Assembly (NCBI GenBank): GCA_040255465.1
Contig: JBDZVA010000002.1
Coordinates: forward strand, 310,001 to 374,000
DNA length: 64,000 nucleotides
Direction: 5' to 3'
DNA from: UBA5793 sp040255465
GTDB lineage: Bacteria; Planctomycetota; Phycisphaerae; Phycisphaerales; UBA5793
The notes under the pieces were generated by a model that saw only the letters and a list, made by a program, of their open reading frames with translations, did no database searches and was not told where the DNA came from. Made by a program: the position numbers and the translations under genes. Below are positions 38,310-47,057 of this stretch, in pieces. Each line of letters begins with the position of its first letter. Position 1 is the stretch's first letter.

Positions 38310-39074
38310 CTACCCCATCCCCAGCGGCAGCGCGTGCAGATCCGGCCGTCGCGCGATGTTCGGCGGCGCATCGAGCCATTGCACATTGAGCATCCCGCGG
38401 CGAAAGCCGTAGCCGGTCTGCTGCAGCGACAGTTCGCCCAGGCACAGGCTCCAGCCTTCGAGCCACAGACTGAGCTGGTGTCGCTGCGCGTCCGTTCCGT
38501 GGGTGACGATGAAGAGGTCAATGTCACTCCCGGGCCCGGCTTCTCCGTTGCCGGTGCTCCCTCCGAGATAGACGGCCGTCACGCCAAAGCGATCCGCATC
38601 CAGCGCGTTTGCCAGCGACCGGGCGTACGACTCGCGCCAGCGCCAGTGCAGCCCCGGCTCCGTCGCCCGCCCGCCGAGCAGCTCGGTATGCTTCCATTCG
38701 AGATACTCGCTGATCCGATGCGCGATGTTGCGCAGCAGGACGGATTCTTCGGGAAGAAACGCCTCGGGCGCCAACTGGGGATCGATCGTGTCGGAAACCT
38801 GGATCCATCCGACTTCGATGCCGCACAGCAGAATCGGCTCTGTGATCGACCGACCCGATGATGAAAAGCCCGGGCCGACAAAACTCCGCCCCATGTATTC
38901 AATCCGCGCCCCCGTCGAGTCCGGCCGCTGCCAACCGTCCGGAATCACTTCAAGCACGCGCAGAAACACATGGGCGGGGGGCTGGCCGCGCTGCGACACC
39001 GCCTCGTGCACCCGATACAGGCACCGCAACTCCTTGGCCCGCTCCCGCAGTTGAAAAACTTCGTCGGCAGACAC
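38310..39074 (-). CDS. nucleotidyltransferase with N-terminal sensor-like domain
   Basis: The 254-residue protein has two parts. The first 130 residues (ELRCLYRVHEAVSQR, VIPDGWQRPDSTGARIEY) look like a helical-plus-barrel sensory domain found with signalling proteins. The C-terminal part has GGSTGNGEAGPGSDIDLFIV, a G-S-x10-D-x-D nucleotidyltransferase motif with the two metal-binding Asp. Such enzymes add a nucleotide to a protein, drug or RNA end. It lies between repeat elements, facing the VIT/VWA gene convergently. Partner and substrate are unknown. Confidence 0.75.
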   Translation of the reverse strand: MSADEVFQLRERAKELRCLYRVHEAVSQRGQPPAHVFLRVLEVIPDGWQRPDSTGARIEYMGRSFVGPGFSSSGRSITEPILLCGIEVGWIQVSDTIDPQLAPEAFLPEESVLLRNIAHRISEYLEWKHTELLGGRATEPGLHWRWRESYARSLANALDADRFGVTAVYLGGSTGNGEAGPGSDIDLFIVTHGTDAQRHQLSLWLEGWSLCLGELSLQQTGYGFRRGMLNVQWLDAPPNIARRPDLHALPLGMG

Positions 39075-39199
39075 GGCGAACTCCTTTGATCCAAATCTCG
39101 ATCGCCAGATGCATCAAAGAATACGCCGTCCACCAGGGGTCATGGGTCAAGCAAAGCCCCCCGGACTTGGATGCTCGCGAGGGCAGATGCCGAAACGTA

Positions 39200-39230
39200 G
39201 GCCGGTGTCAAGGCTCGGCGCAGACCCGGC
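39200..39230. repeat. GGCCGG...GACCCGGC hairpin repeat, copy 1
   Basis: The copy runs GGCCGGTGTCAAGGCTCGGC then GCAGACCCGGC. The ends are inverted with respect to each other, although this copy's left arm has a mismatch. Matching copies lie at 39630-39660 and 48965-48994. Confidence 0.8.
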
Positions 39231-39330
39231 GATTGGGTTGCCGAGTTGCAGTGGTAGCAACCGATCCGACCTGCTCCATCAAGTCCCAGGCACTTTCGGC
39301 ACCGCCTTCGCTTCACGTGACACCGAAGCC

Positions 39331-39604
39331 GAAAGCGCCGACTTCAACCCCGAAGGGGTGCCAGAATGTAGCCACGGGTGCAGCGCAGCCGCGCCGCGGC
39401 GCAGCGCAACCCGTGGACGTCGTCAGAAAACGATTCAAGCCCTGAAGGGGCGAAGGAAGCGATCGCCGCGCGTCGAACGCACAAAGGACTCGAACACCTC
39501 AGTCGCCCCTGCCGGGGCTAACCTCGATCAATCGATCCTAACCACGGGTTCCGCTCGCTGCGCATCGCTCCACCCTAGGCTACACCCTTGCGCCCCTCCG
39601 GGGC
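39331..39604. repeat. 274-base nested-palindrome element, copy A
   Basis: It aligns without gaps to 40397-40670, with about 18 differences by eye (roughly 93% identity). It holds several hairpins: ACCCCGAAGGGGT, the CCACGGGT/ACCCGTGG outer stem, GCCCTGAAGGGGC and GCCCC/GGGGC. It has no gene-like open frame with a start and ribosome site. Together with its twin it brackets the zinc-ribbon gene. Confidence 0.9.
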
Positions 39605-39629
39605 ACCAGAACCGCTCCGGCGTGTTGTG

Positions 39630-39660
39630 GGCCGGGGTCAAGGCTCGGCGCAGACCCGGC
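39630..39660. repeat. GGCCGG...GACCCGGC hairpin repeat, copy 2
   Basis: GGCCGGGGTCAAGGCTCGGC is followed by GCAGACCCGGC, nearly identical to the copy at 39200-39230. Its inverted arms could fold into a hairpin. It lies 51 bases upstream of the zinc-ribbon gene's ATG. Confidence 0.8.
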
Positions 39661-39711
39661 ACTTGGGCTACGATGGCGCTTTGAACACCAGCGCAGAGCC
39701 GGGAGCCACTC

Positions 39712-40317
39712 ATGTCTCGCCAGGTTCCAGAGTTATCCTGCCCGATCTGTGGATACGACTGTCACGCAGTTGACAGCGCCTCGTGCTCAGAATGCGGTGC
39801 GATGCTGAGCCGCTCCATTACATCGCCAAACATGCTCAACCTAGGCCCATGGCAGTTGCGACTTCTGATTTGTGCCTCCGCCCTTCTCCTCGTCGCGATT
39901 GTGTTGGGAACGATGTCGGCGGACGTATCTAGACAGCGTATGAAACGTCAGTTTGATCTCGTCCAACAGAACATGTCAGATCTGCAGGACTACCGATGGC
40001 AGAACATCCAGTGGTGGAATGATCTGCAGAGTGGAAAGCACCCCGGCCTGGCTCCCGCCGCACCGACGCTAGTCACCGCTGCAGACGAGTACCCTCGGAG
40101 TGAACTCTGGTTGGCGGCAACGGTCCATGCAGGGCCGCAGCTGTTTCTACTGGCGATGGCGAGCCTCATAGCTCTGCTCATTCTCTGGATGTCCGTGATA
40201 CAGCAACGCCGCCCGAGCCCGGTGAGCACCGTGCGGCTGGTTAGCGGAATGGTCTATCTCTACGCCGCGATAGCACTGCTCATTGCCAGTATTGCAGTAG
40301 GTGAGTTCTTGGTGTGA
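39712..40317 (+). CDS. zinc-ribbon membrane protein of unknown function
   Basis: The 201-residue protein begins with a zinc-ribbon CPICGYDCH...CSEC (Cys at 10, 13, 26 and 29), followed by about four hydrophobic segments: 48-70, 143-163 and two near 175-200. The CPxCGYD start is common in planctomycete membrane proteins whose roles are unknown. Composition is less GC-rich than the neighbours. It lies alone between two copies of a 274-base repeat, which may mean the region arrived as a unit. The ATG at 39712 has CCGGGAG 7 bases upstream. Confidence 0.65.
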   Translation: MSRQVPELSCPICGYDCHAVDSASCSECGAMLSRSITSPNMLNLGPWQLRLLICASALLLVAIVLGTMSADVSRQRMKRQFDLVQQNMSDLQDYRWQNIQWWNDLQSGKHPGLAPAAPTLVTAADEYPRSELWLAATVHAGPQLFLLAMASLIALLILWMSVIQQRRPSPVSTVRLVSGMVYLYAAIALLIASIAVGEFLV

Positions 40318-40396
40318 TGTCACCGTCACCACGAGGAACTGGAACCTACACCCAGAGTACTTGCCGCGCCACCGAACTTCTTGCGAAGTAGTAGTT

Positions 40397-40670
40397 GAAA
40401 GTGCCAACTTCAACCCCGAAGGGGTGCCAGAATGTAGCCACGGGTGGAGCGCAGCCGCGCCGCGGCGCAGCGGAGCCCGTGGATGTCGTCAGAACACAAT
40501 TCAAGCCTCAAAGAGGCGGAAGAAGCGACCGCCGCGCGTCGAACGCACAAAGGACTCGAACACCTCTGTCGCCCCTGCCGGGGCTAACCTCGATCAATCG
40601 ATCCTAACCACGGGTTCCGCTCGCTGCGCATCGCTCCACCCGAGGCTACACCCTCGCGCCCCTCCGGGGC
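40397..40670. repeat. 274-base nested-palindrome element, copy B
   Basis: This is the same element as 39331-39604, in the same orientation and of equal length. At 40505 the copy reads GCCTCAAAGAGGC where copy A has GCCCTGAAGGGGC; both form a five-pair stem, so the changes are compensatory. Copy B ends 28 bases before the phosphonucleotidase stop. Confidence 0.9.
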
Positions 40671-40697
40671 TGACCGAAACCGACGGCTTCCGATCGA

Positions 40698-41687
40698 TCA
40701 AACCCCGAGCACCTTCCGCACCGCCGCCACCACTCGATCGTGCAGCACGCCGTTCGTCACGACCACCCCGAGGTTGTCGCGCAACGTCCGACCAATGGAA
40801 AAGTCCAACTCATTCCCGCGCACATCCGTCGCTCGCCCACCGGCCTCTTGAATCACAATGCAACCCGCCGCGTGATCCCAGATCTTCTCCTCGTACCCCT
40901 TCTTGGTCGGCAGGCGGAGGTAGATCGACGCGTCGCCGCGCGACACGGCCGCGTACTTGCACTGGCTGTCGATGCGGTAGGGGGGCACGCTGATGCCCAG
41001 CAGTTCCGCGACCTTGGCCGAGTCATCCTGGGCCGAGTGAGCCGACTCGACCGACTCGCAGAAACTCGCTCGGCTCGGATCGCTGATGTTCGTCACATGG
41101 ATCTTGTGCTCCGTCGGATCATCGAGCGTCCGCATCGTCGCGCCCTGACCCTGCACGGCGATGAAGACGCACCCCGCCGGTCCATTCGGCTTCTTGCCAT
41201 CATGCGGCAGGCTCGGGCAGCCGAGCACGCCGAGCACGACCTGGCCATCTTCGATCAAGGCCAGCGCCACGGCATACTGATCGTTGCGCAGGAATCCCTT
41301 GGTGCCGTCAATGGGATCGAGCGTCCAGTGCCGCCCTTTCGGCCCGCCTTCGTACATGCCGCGATCGATCGCATCGAGGATGGCGCTCTCGGTCATCGAG
41401 CGGGCGACCTTCTGCACGCTGGAGACGACCTTGCCGCGCAGGTCGGCGCCAGCATCGCCACGCAACGCCGCCGCATCTTCCTCGCCGACGAGCGGATCAT
41501 TCGGGAATGCCTTTCGCAGCTGGCTGGCGACCACCGCCTGGGCCCCGAAGTCCGCCACCGTCACCGGCGACTTGTCCTTCTTGGCCATCGTCTCTTCGGA
41601 GATCAGCGTCGCCTGCACCGTCTTGCACAGTTGGCAGGCGTCGAGCACGGCGTTCACGGCGGCCTGGCGTTCAGCAGCGTATTTCAT
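40698..41687 (-). CDS. 3'(2'),5'-bisphosphate nucleotidase (inositol-monophosphatase family)
   Basis: The 329-residue enzyme fits the HAL2/CysQ/BPNT1 group: TVADFGAQAVV (residues 43-53), LVGEED (Glu motif), DPIDGTKGFLR (metal and phosphate site) and IWDHAAG near the C-terminus. All Li+-sensitive phosphatase motifs are intact. It probably removes the 3'-phosphate from phosphoadenosine phosphate and thus supports sulfate assimilation and RNA decay. Start ATG at 41687; no strong ribosome site was found. It is divergent from the QueC-like gene. Confidence 0.86.
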   Translation of the reverse strand: MKYAAERQAAVNAVLDACQLCKTVQATLISEETMAKKDKSPVTVADFGAQAVVASQLRKAFPNDPLVGEEDAAALRGDAGADLRGKVVSSVQKVARSMTESAILDAIDRGMYEGGPKGRHWTLDPIDGTKGFLRNDQYAVALALIEDGQVVLGVLGCPSLPHDGKKPNGPAGCVFIAVQGQGATMRTLDDPTEHKIHVTNISDPSRASFCESVESAHSAQDDSAKVAELLGISVPPYRIDSQCKYAAVSRGDASIYLRLPTKKGYEEKIWDHAAGCIVIQEAGGRATDVRGNELDFSIGRTLRDNLGVVVTNGVLHDRVVAAVRKVLGV

Positions 41688-41826
41688 GTCAGTTCTTTCG
41701 GGAGTTCTCTTGGGTCAACGGACCTGGAAGTGGAACTTGATCCTTGCCGGCCCGTCCGAGGGCTTCAAGGCTGGAATCCACCTGAAACGCAAGTTTGCGG
41801 CGAGCCCAAGCCGATAACTTCCAGAC

Positions 41827-42429
41827 ATGCTCACGCCACGCCGCCTGATCATCACCGATGGTTCGCTGCCCGCACTCGCCGCGCTGTCGCTGCAGAATCG
41901 CCCGGATCAGGCGGTGCTCTGGGTGCCGGAACTGGCCGATCATTCGACCCCCCAGCGCCTCGCCGCGATCGCTCGTCAGGCGACGCACTTTCGCATCGAT
42001 CGCACGGTCGGCCCCGGCGCTGCGCGATCCGCAGTCGCCAAACCATCGGCTCGAGGCATCCATCATTCGGCGCTGGATGGCGCGGGCCTGCTGATCGCCG
42101 CGGTCATTGCGGCCCGCGAATTGCGCTGCAGCCGCGTCGTGTGGCCCTGTCAGGCCGGCGTCGATCTGGATCGCATGGCGACGCTGCACGAGGTGTCGAT
42201 GTGCGCCGCGCATCTTGCAGATCTGGATGCGACCACCACAAACCCCGCCCCGGAGATTCGCACGCCCGTGCTCGACTGCACCGACGAGCAGATCATCGAT
42301 CTCATCTCCAGCAGTGGAGTACCGACGAGTCTCGCGTGGTGGTGTGATCATGACTTGCCGCGCCCCTGCGGCGGGTGCGACTCCTGCCGCCGATGGGACA
42401 GCGTCCTGCGCGCCACAGCCGCCGCCTGA
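41827..42429 (+). CDS. QueC-like zinc protein lacking the PP-loop
   Basis: The 200-residue protein has the C-terminal zinc site of QueC (7-cyano-7-deazaguanine synthase): Cys173, Cys181, Cys184 and Cys187 in WWCDHDLPRPCGGCDSCRRW. The N-terminus keeps a Rossmann-like LIITDGSLPALAALSL strand-turn-helix, but the SGGxDS ATP pyrophosphatase motif is TDGSLP, so the ATP site is missing. It may be a pseudo-enzyme or a diverged member with a new substrate. No other queuosine genes are in the window. Its ATG is 139 bases from the phosphonucleotidase start. Confidence 0.6.
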   Translation: MLTPRRLIITDGSLPALAALSLQNRPDQAVLWVPELADHSTPQRLAAIARQATHFRIDRTVGPGAARSAVAKPSARGIHHSALDGAGLLIAAVIAARELRCSRVVWPCQAGVDLDRMATLHEVSMCAAHLADLDATTTNPAPEIRTPVLDCTDEQIIDLISSSGVPTSLAWWCDHDLPRPCGGCDSCRRWDSVLRATAAA

Positions 42430-42478
42430 CACAAATCGGCGCGGACGAGGCTCCGTGTTGGCGGGGGAGTTCGATGCT

Positions 42479-43417
42479 TCAGATCGGACGCCGCGACGGT
42501 GGCTCGTTCGTCACCATCTCAGCGCGCGGCCGCGAGGGGATGAACGGGTCGGGCGGATTCTTCACCGGCTCGACGGCGGCCGACTTCTTCAGCGTGTTCT
42601 CCAGCGCGCCGCCGATTCGGCCCGCGCCTACGAGGCTGCCCGCCTTGCGATTGCTCGCCTCGGCCTCGATCGCCAGTTCTTCCGCCGTCGGACCATTCGA
42701 GACGATGCCCGTCTCAATGCCCGCCGCAAACCGCAGGCCGATGATCGTCGTCGCCGCCAGCGCCGCAACGGGAAGCAGGAAGAACTTACCGTAGAACAGC
42801 AGGCTCGGCAGCGCCTCAGGACCTCCCGCCGTAAAGGCGTCACTGGCGCCCGTCATCACGTCATACGTCGTAAACACGCCGCCGAAGGGGAACTCAGCCG
42901 CCAGCCGCTGCCACGGCAGGCACAGAGCCAGCAGCGCCATCGACCACGCCTGGGCGGAGACGATGCCACGAATGCCATACACGCTCGCCCCCGACGCGAC
43001 CACGGTCCCGACGGCCAGTTGCACGCACAGCGCCAGACAACCGGCGATCCCCACCACCAGCGCCAACTGGTGCTGCACGCGAAACCACACGTTGAAGCGA
43101 CTGGCCGACTCATTGACCTCAGGCGGCGGAGCGTTCTTGACGACCTCAGGCTCGACCGCCGGCCTGGGCTCCACGCCCGTCAGCGAATGGACCTCACCGC
43201 GCTGCGGCTTGGTCTTCTTGACCACCGTGGGGTGATACTCTGCGGCGGTCGGCTGGATCTTGGTGACCCTCAGATCCGTGTAGTTCACCAGCGCCCAAGT
43301 GAAGATCTGCACAAAAAGCGACAGCCCGACAATCCACGCGCACACCGTCACGCTCAGCCGGACATGGCGCAGCGCGGGCGAAGCATGCGGAGTATGAATG
43401 TGGGGAGGGCCTTCCAT
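42479..43417 (-). CDS. four-helix membrane protein of unknown function
   Basis: The 312-residue protein has an N-terminal His/Pro stretch, then a membrane segment (about 22-43), a Pro/Glu-rich external or cytoplasmic loop (50-110), and three more membrane segments near 117-140, 150-170 and 210-235. The C-terminal 70 residues are Ala/Glu/Pro-rich. I do not recognise the family. It is convergent with the QueC-like gene (49 bases) and divergent from mqnC. Confidence 0.55.
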   Translation of the reverse strand: MEGPPHIHTPHASPALRHVRLSVTVCAWIVGLSLFVQIFTWALVNYTDLRVTKIQPTAAEYHPTVVKKTKPQRGEVHSLTGVEPRPAVEPEVVKNAPPPEVNESASRFNVWFRVQHQLALVVGIAGCLALCVQLAVGTVVASGASVYGIRGIVSAQAWSMALLALCLPWQRLAAEFPFGGVFTTYDVMTGASDAFTAGGPEALPSLLFYGKFFLLPVAALAATTIIGLRFAAGIETGIVSNGPTAEELAIEAEASNRKAGSLVGAGRIGGALENTLKKSAAVEPVKNPPDPFIPSRPRAEMVTNEPPSRRPI

Positions 43418-43663
43418 CAGGTGCTTCCCGAGCCATCGGTTACTGAGATTCCTTGGTTCCTATCGGTCATTCGGCGGGCGGAGTGAGGTCGGCACGCCCG
43501 ATTCCAGCAAGGCATTCGTCACGACGGGCACAATCGATCGGGCACGTGACGATCCCTCGGGGGCAGGCCGCGTTTTCGGACCTGAAACCCACTTCGACGG
43601 GGCCCCACGGCGACTCGGGCATATGCTCTGGAGCCGGCAGAACCGCCGGGAATCGGCAGGCCA

Positions 43664-45067
43664 ATGACAGCATTCACACCCGACCTTGATCCCGGCGACG
43701 ACCTCGGCGCGGCCGCGTGCGGCTTCGACCCCGGCTGGCTGCGGGGCCTGATCTTCGGCGAAGTACGCCTCGACGTCGAGACGGCCATGCGGATCTACCG
43801 CACCGTGCCGCTCTTCGCCCTCGGCCGCTGGGCCGACGCTCGCTGCCGCGTCCTGCACGGCAACGCCATCCGCACCTACGTCATCGATCGCAACATCAAC
43901 TACACCAACGTCTGCACGGCCCATTGCACCTTCTGCGCCTTTCGCCGCGATGGCGACGAAGACGACGCGTACACCCTTTCCGCCGAGCAGATCACCGCCA
44001 AGATCAGCGAGCTCAGCGCCATCGGCGGCACGCAGATTCTCATGCAGGGCGGCATGAATCCGCAGTTGCCGCTGTCGTGGTACGAAGATCTTCTCGCCGG
44101 CATCAAGGCCGAGCATCCGCACATCCACATCCACGCCTTCAGCCCGCCCGAATTCATCGAGTTCGTCCGCTTCTTCGATCCGCCCGGCGCTGATCTCGAA
44201 GCCAAACTCACGTACGTCTTCGAACGTCTCAGGAAGGCCGGCCTCGACTCTCTGCCCGGCGGCGGCGGGGAAATCTTCGCCCTCCCCGTGCGCAAAAAGA
44301 TCGGCCTTGGAAAGTGCACCGCCGAGGAGTGGCTCACCGTCATGCGCGTCGCGCATCGCCTCGGCATGTACACCTCCGCGACCATGATGTTCGGCCACAT
44401 CGAAGGCATCGCCGACCGCATCCACCACATGGACCTCGTGCGAACATGGCAGGATCGCTCCATCAATGACTTCGCCCGGCACGGCGGCGGCCGCTACAAG
44501 GCCTTCATTTCCTGGCCCTTTCAACGCGAGAACACGCCGCTTGGCCGACTGCCCGAGTGGGAGCCGCAGGCCGGCCAGGAGTTCCCCGGCGACATCGTCG
44601 CGGCAGGGGGTCACAGTGACCGCTTCGGCAAGGTCGTCCGCATGGCCGGGGCCACGGAATACCTCCGCACACAGGCGATCAGTCGCCTGTATCTCGACAA
44701 TGTTCACTCGATCGGCGCCAGTTGGGTGACCATGGGGCCGCACATCGGCCAGGTCGCCCTGAGCTTCGGCGCCAACGACATGGGCAGTGTGATGATGGAG
44801 GAGAACGTCGTCTCAGCCGCGGGCACGACCTACTGCCTCACCGAACAACTCATCTGTCATCTCATTCGCAACGCCGGCTTCCTCCCCGCGCAGCGCAACA
44901 ACGTTTACAACCTCCTGCGCGTGCACGACGGCCCCGAGTCTCCCGATCTGCTCGTGACCGACTGGTCCCAGCAGCGCGCCAGGAAACTGGCGATCGAAGG
45001 GCGCACGGAAACCAGCCCGGTTGAAGTAACCGTCTCCGCCGGCGGCGATCGCGTTGCGATTCAGTGA
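43664..45067 (+). CDS. mqnC: cyclic dehypoxanthinyl futalosine synthase
   Basis: The 467-residue radical SAM enzyme cyclises dehypoxanthine futalosine in the futalosine route to menaquinone. The cluster motif CTAHCTFCAF (near residue 83-92) follows NINYTNV. MqnC-type blocks are all present: GGTQILMQGGMNPQLPLSWYEDLL, HIHAFSPPE, AGLDSLPGGGGEIF, TMMFGHIE and the FGANDMGSVMMEENVVSAAG block. The protein is longer than usual (about 380) by some 40 residues at each end. No other mqn gene is adjacent. It overlaps the next gene (opposite strand) by 7 bases. Confidence 0.9.
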   Translation: MTAFTPDLDPGDDLGAAACGFDPGWLRGLIFGEVRLDVETAMRIYRTVPLFALGRWADARCRVLHGNAIRTYVIDRNINYTNVCTAHCTFCAFRRDGDEDDAYTLSAEQITAKISELSAIGGTQILMQGGMNPQLPLSWYEDLLAGIKAEHPHIHIHAFSPPEFIEFVRFFDPPGADLEAKLTYVFERLRKAGLDSLPGGGGEIFALPVRKKIGLGKCTAEEWLTVMRVAHRLGMYTSATMMFGHIEGIADRIHHMDLVRTWQDRSINDFARHGGGRYKAFISWPFQRENTPLGRLPEWEPQAGQEFPGDIVAAGGHSDRFGKVVRMAGATEYLRTQAISRLYLDNVHSIGASWVTMGPHIGQVALSFGANDMGSVMMEENVVSAAGTTYCLTEQLICHLIRNAGFLPAQRNNVYNLLRVHDGPESPDLLVTDWSQQRARKLAIEGRTETSPVEVTVSAGGDRVAIQ

Positions 45068-46023
45068 CTGCGTGATTCAAGCGGCTGGACCGACACCGCC
45101 CACACACCCGTCGCATTCGAACCGTGTTCGAGGTCGTTCAGTTCGCGCGGGCGATCGTCAAAAGCCACGCGATCCTGACTGACCATCGTGTCGATGTCCC
45201 ACTCCTTGAGTTGGTCAAAGACATCCGCCACGAGTTCCTCAACCTGACCCAGCGATGCCGCAGAGAGCCAGATCTCAATCCGCGCGCTGTCGGCAGGGGG
45301 TTGCTGTTCGCGTCGGACGGCCAGCACGACAATGTGCCAGAGCGTCACGCCCAGATCGCGTCCGCTCTCATCAGGATTGCCGTCCGGATCGACGTTCAGT
45401 TCAAGTTGCCAGAGACGCTGGAGGTGGACAATGACCTCATCGAGCGTCATCAGTCCATCTTTCTCCATCACGACGCTTCGAAACTCGTCCATGCAGTCTT
45501 CATCATCGATCCAGTGGCTGGGAACCTCGTGCAGCCCCTCTGCCTGCAACTGTTCCTGGAGTACTTCGCTCTGCTCGCTGGCGATATTGATGATGATGAA
45601 CTTGTTCGCCTCGACAAAAACCTCGACGTACGGCTCTTCGCTCATCGCGCCGGCCGCCAGCGCGCAGTCGTCCAGCAGCAGCGGTTCGAACTCGATCCAC
45701 GTGACCAGGAAATCCTGGCGCGGCATCGGCTCGGGGCTCATCAGCGTGTCGACCTGCCGGTACGCATCCGTCGAGATGATCTCGAGAATCGGATACACCG
45801 GGTCGGGCAGCATCTCAAACAGCTTGGCCAGCAGTGGCTTGAGGCGCTCGTGCGAGACGGCAATCTGAAACTGGTGCGTGTCCGGCAACTCGAGGTCCGA
45901 TTCGAGCCTCGAAATCGTGTAGCCTTCAAAAGGACGCTGCCCGTCGCTTGGATTCCACCCAAGGGGAAACGCAAAGCCATTGATCGTGAGTCGCTTCAGT
46001 GTTGGATCGATGAGATAGTTCAA
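45061..46023 (-). CDS. conserved-looking cytosolic protein, unknown
   Basis: The 320-residue acidic protein has no signal peptide or membrane segment. It alternates strands and helices (FEPLLLDDCALAAG, EPYVEVFVEANKFIII, MTLDEVIVHLQRLWQLEL) and looks soluble and folded, possibly in two copies of an alpha/beta domain. The start is TTG at 46023, 10 bases after the HDAC-like stop, so it is probably co-transcribed with that gene. Its 3' end overlaps mqnC by 7 bases. I do not recognise the family. Confidence 0.6.
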   Translation of the reverse strand: MNYLIDPTLKRLTINGFAFPLGWNPSDGQRPFEGYTISRLESDLELPDTHQFQIAVSHERLKPLLAKLFEMLPDPVYPILEIISTDAYRQVDTLMSPEPMPRQDFLVTWIEFEPLLLDDCALAAGAMSEEPYVEVFVEANKFIIINIASEQSEVLQEQLQAEGLHEVPSHWIDDEDCMDEFRSVVMEKDGLMTLDEVIVHLQRLWQLELNVDPDGNPDESGRDLGVTLWHIVVLAVRREQQPPADSARIEIWLSAASLGQVEELVADVFDQLKEWDIDTMVSQDRVAFDDRPRELNDLEHGSNATGVWAVSVQPLESRSH

Positions 46024-46033
46024 GAACGCTCGA

Positions 46034-46999
46034 TCAACCGTTAGTCCGCGACATGATCGCGGAGAGATGTCGGGCCAGACCCTCGGACAACGCGCCGGTA
46101 TCGTATCCGCCCTCCAGCACCGTTACGATCTTTCCGTCGCAGTGGATGTCCGCAATTTCGACGAGAAGGCGGGTGATGGTTTCGTAGGTCTCGGGCCGCC
46201 ATCGCAGCGACGCGAGCGGATCGCGCTCATCCGCGTCGAATCCAGCGGAAATCAGCAGCGCCTGGGGCTGGTACCGATCCAGCGCCGGCCTCGCGATCTG
46301 CTCGTACGCCTCGATCGCCTCAGCGTGTCCGCTCCCGGGCCGCAGGGGGATATTGATCGTAAACCCTTCCCCCGGCGTGCCCCGCGCGCCGCACTCCCAC
46401 TCGTAACCCGTGCCTGGATACAGCGTTGCCGGATGCTGGTGGCTCGAAACGTAAAGCAAGTCGCTGCGCGCTTCGAAGAGATGCTGCGTGCCGTTGCCAT
46501 GATGCACGTCGAAATCCACGATGGCGATGCGCGACAGGCCGTGGAATCGAATCAGTCGCTCTGCGGCCAGTGCGATGTTGTTGAAAAAACAGAACCCCAT
46601 TGCTCGATCCGCCTCGGCGTGATGGCCCGGTGGCCGCATGGCTGAGAATGCAACGCCATCCGGTCCGCGCATCACCGCATCTGCCGCCGCCAGAGCGCAC
46701 CCCGCAGAGGCCGCGGCTGCGGCAAATGAATCGCGACAGATCGCGCAGTCCACGACGTCGACGTACGCGCGGCCCGTAGCGCACGCCTGCCGAAACCGCT
46801 CGATGTAGCGTCGATCGTGAAGATGCTGCGCAAAGGCAATAATCTCCTCGCGCTCCGCCCACGCGGTGCCGGCAAGCGTCCGCGGCGTCAATTCGAGTTC
46901 GACCATCGCCCGCGCGACAGCATCAAGGCGCGATGCTCTCTCGGGGTGCTGGAGTCCCGTGTCATGACGCGCCGCGATCGCTTCCTGGAAAACCTGCAT
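46034..46999 (-). CDS. histone-deacetylase-family (acetoin utilisation/acetylpolyamine-type) amidohydrolase
   Basis: The 321-residue enzyme is a class II HDAC-type zinc amidohydrolase. HDTG..HPERASRL opens the fold, RPPGHHAE holds the catalytic His pair, DFDVHHGNGT the zinc Asp/His, and GFDADERDPL another metal Asp; EGGYD ends the active site. Bacterial members deacetylate proteins, polyamines or small molecules. The ATG at 46999 is preferred because the HDAC fold begins there; an ATG at 47059 would share its bases with the start of the opposite gene. The following 320-residue gene is probably in the same transcript. Confidence 0.83.
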   Translation of the reverse strand: MQVFQEAIAARHDTGLQHPERASRLDAVARAMVELELTPRTLAGTAWAEREEIIAFAQHLHDRRYIERFRQACATGRAYVDVVDCAICRDSFAAAAASAGCALAAADAVMRGPDGVAFSAMRPPGHHAEADRAMGFCFFNNIALAAERLIRFHGLSRIAIVDFDVHHGNGTQHLFEARSDLLYVSSHQHPATLYPGTGYEWECGARGTPGEGFTINIPLRPGSGHAEAIEAYEQIARPALDRYQPQALLISAGFDADERDPLASLRWRPETYETITRLLVEIADIHCDGKIVTVLEGGYDTGALSEGLARHLSAIMSRTNG

Positions 47000-47057
47000 C
47001 AGACGCTCACAATGCGGCCCCGCGGCCGGGCGGTGGATCTGCGGTATCGTTGTCACC

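Noticed and set aside
39331..40670. Repeat element as CRISPR or as coding DNA
   Set aside because: There are only two long copies, no short regularly spaced units, and their open frames (reading like EGVPECSHG) have no start or ribosome site.
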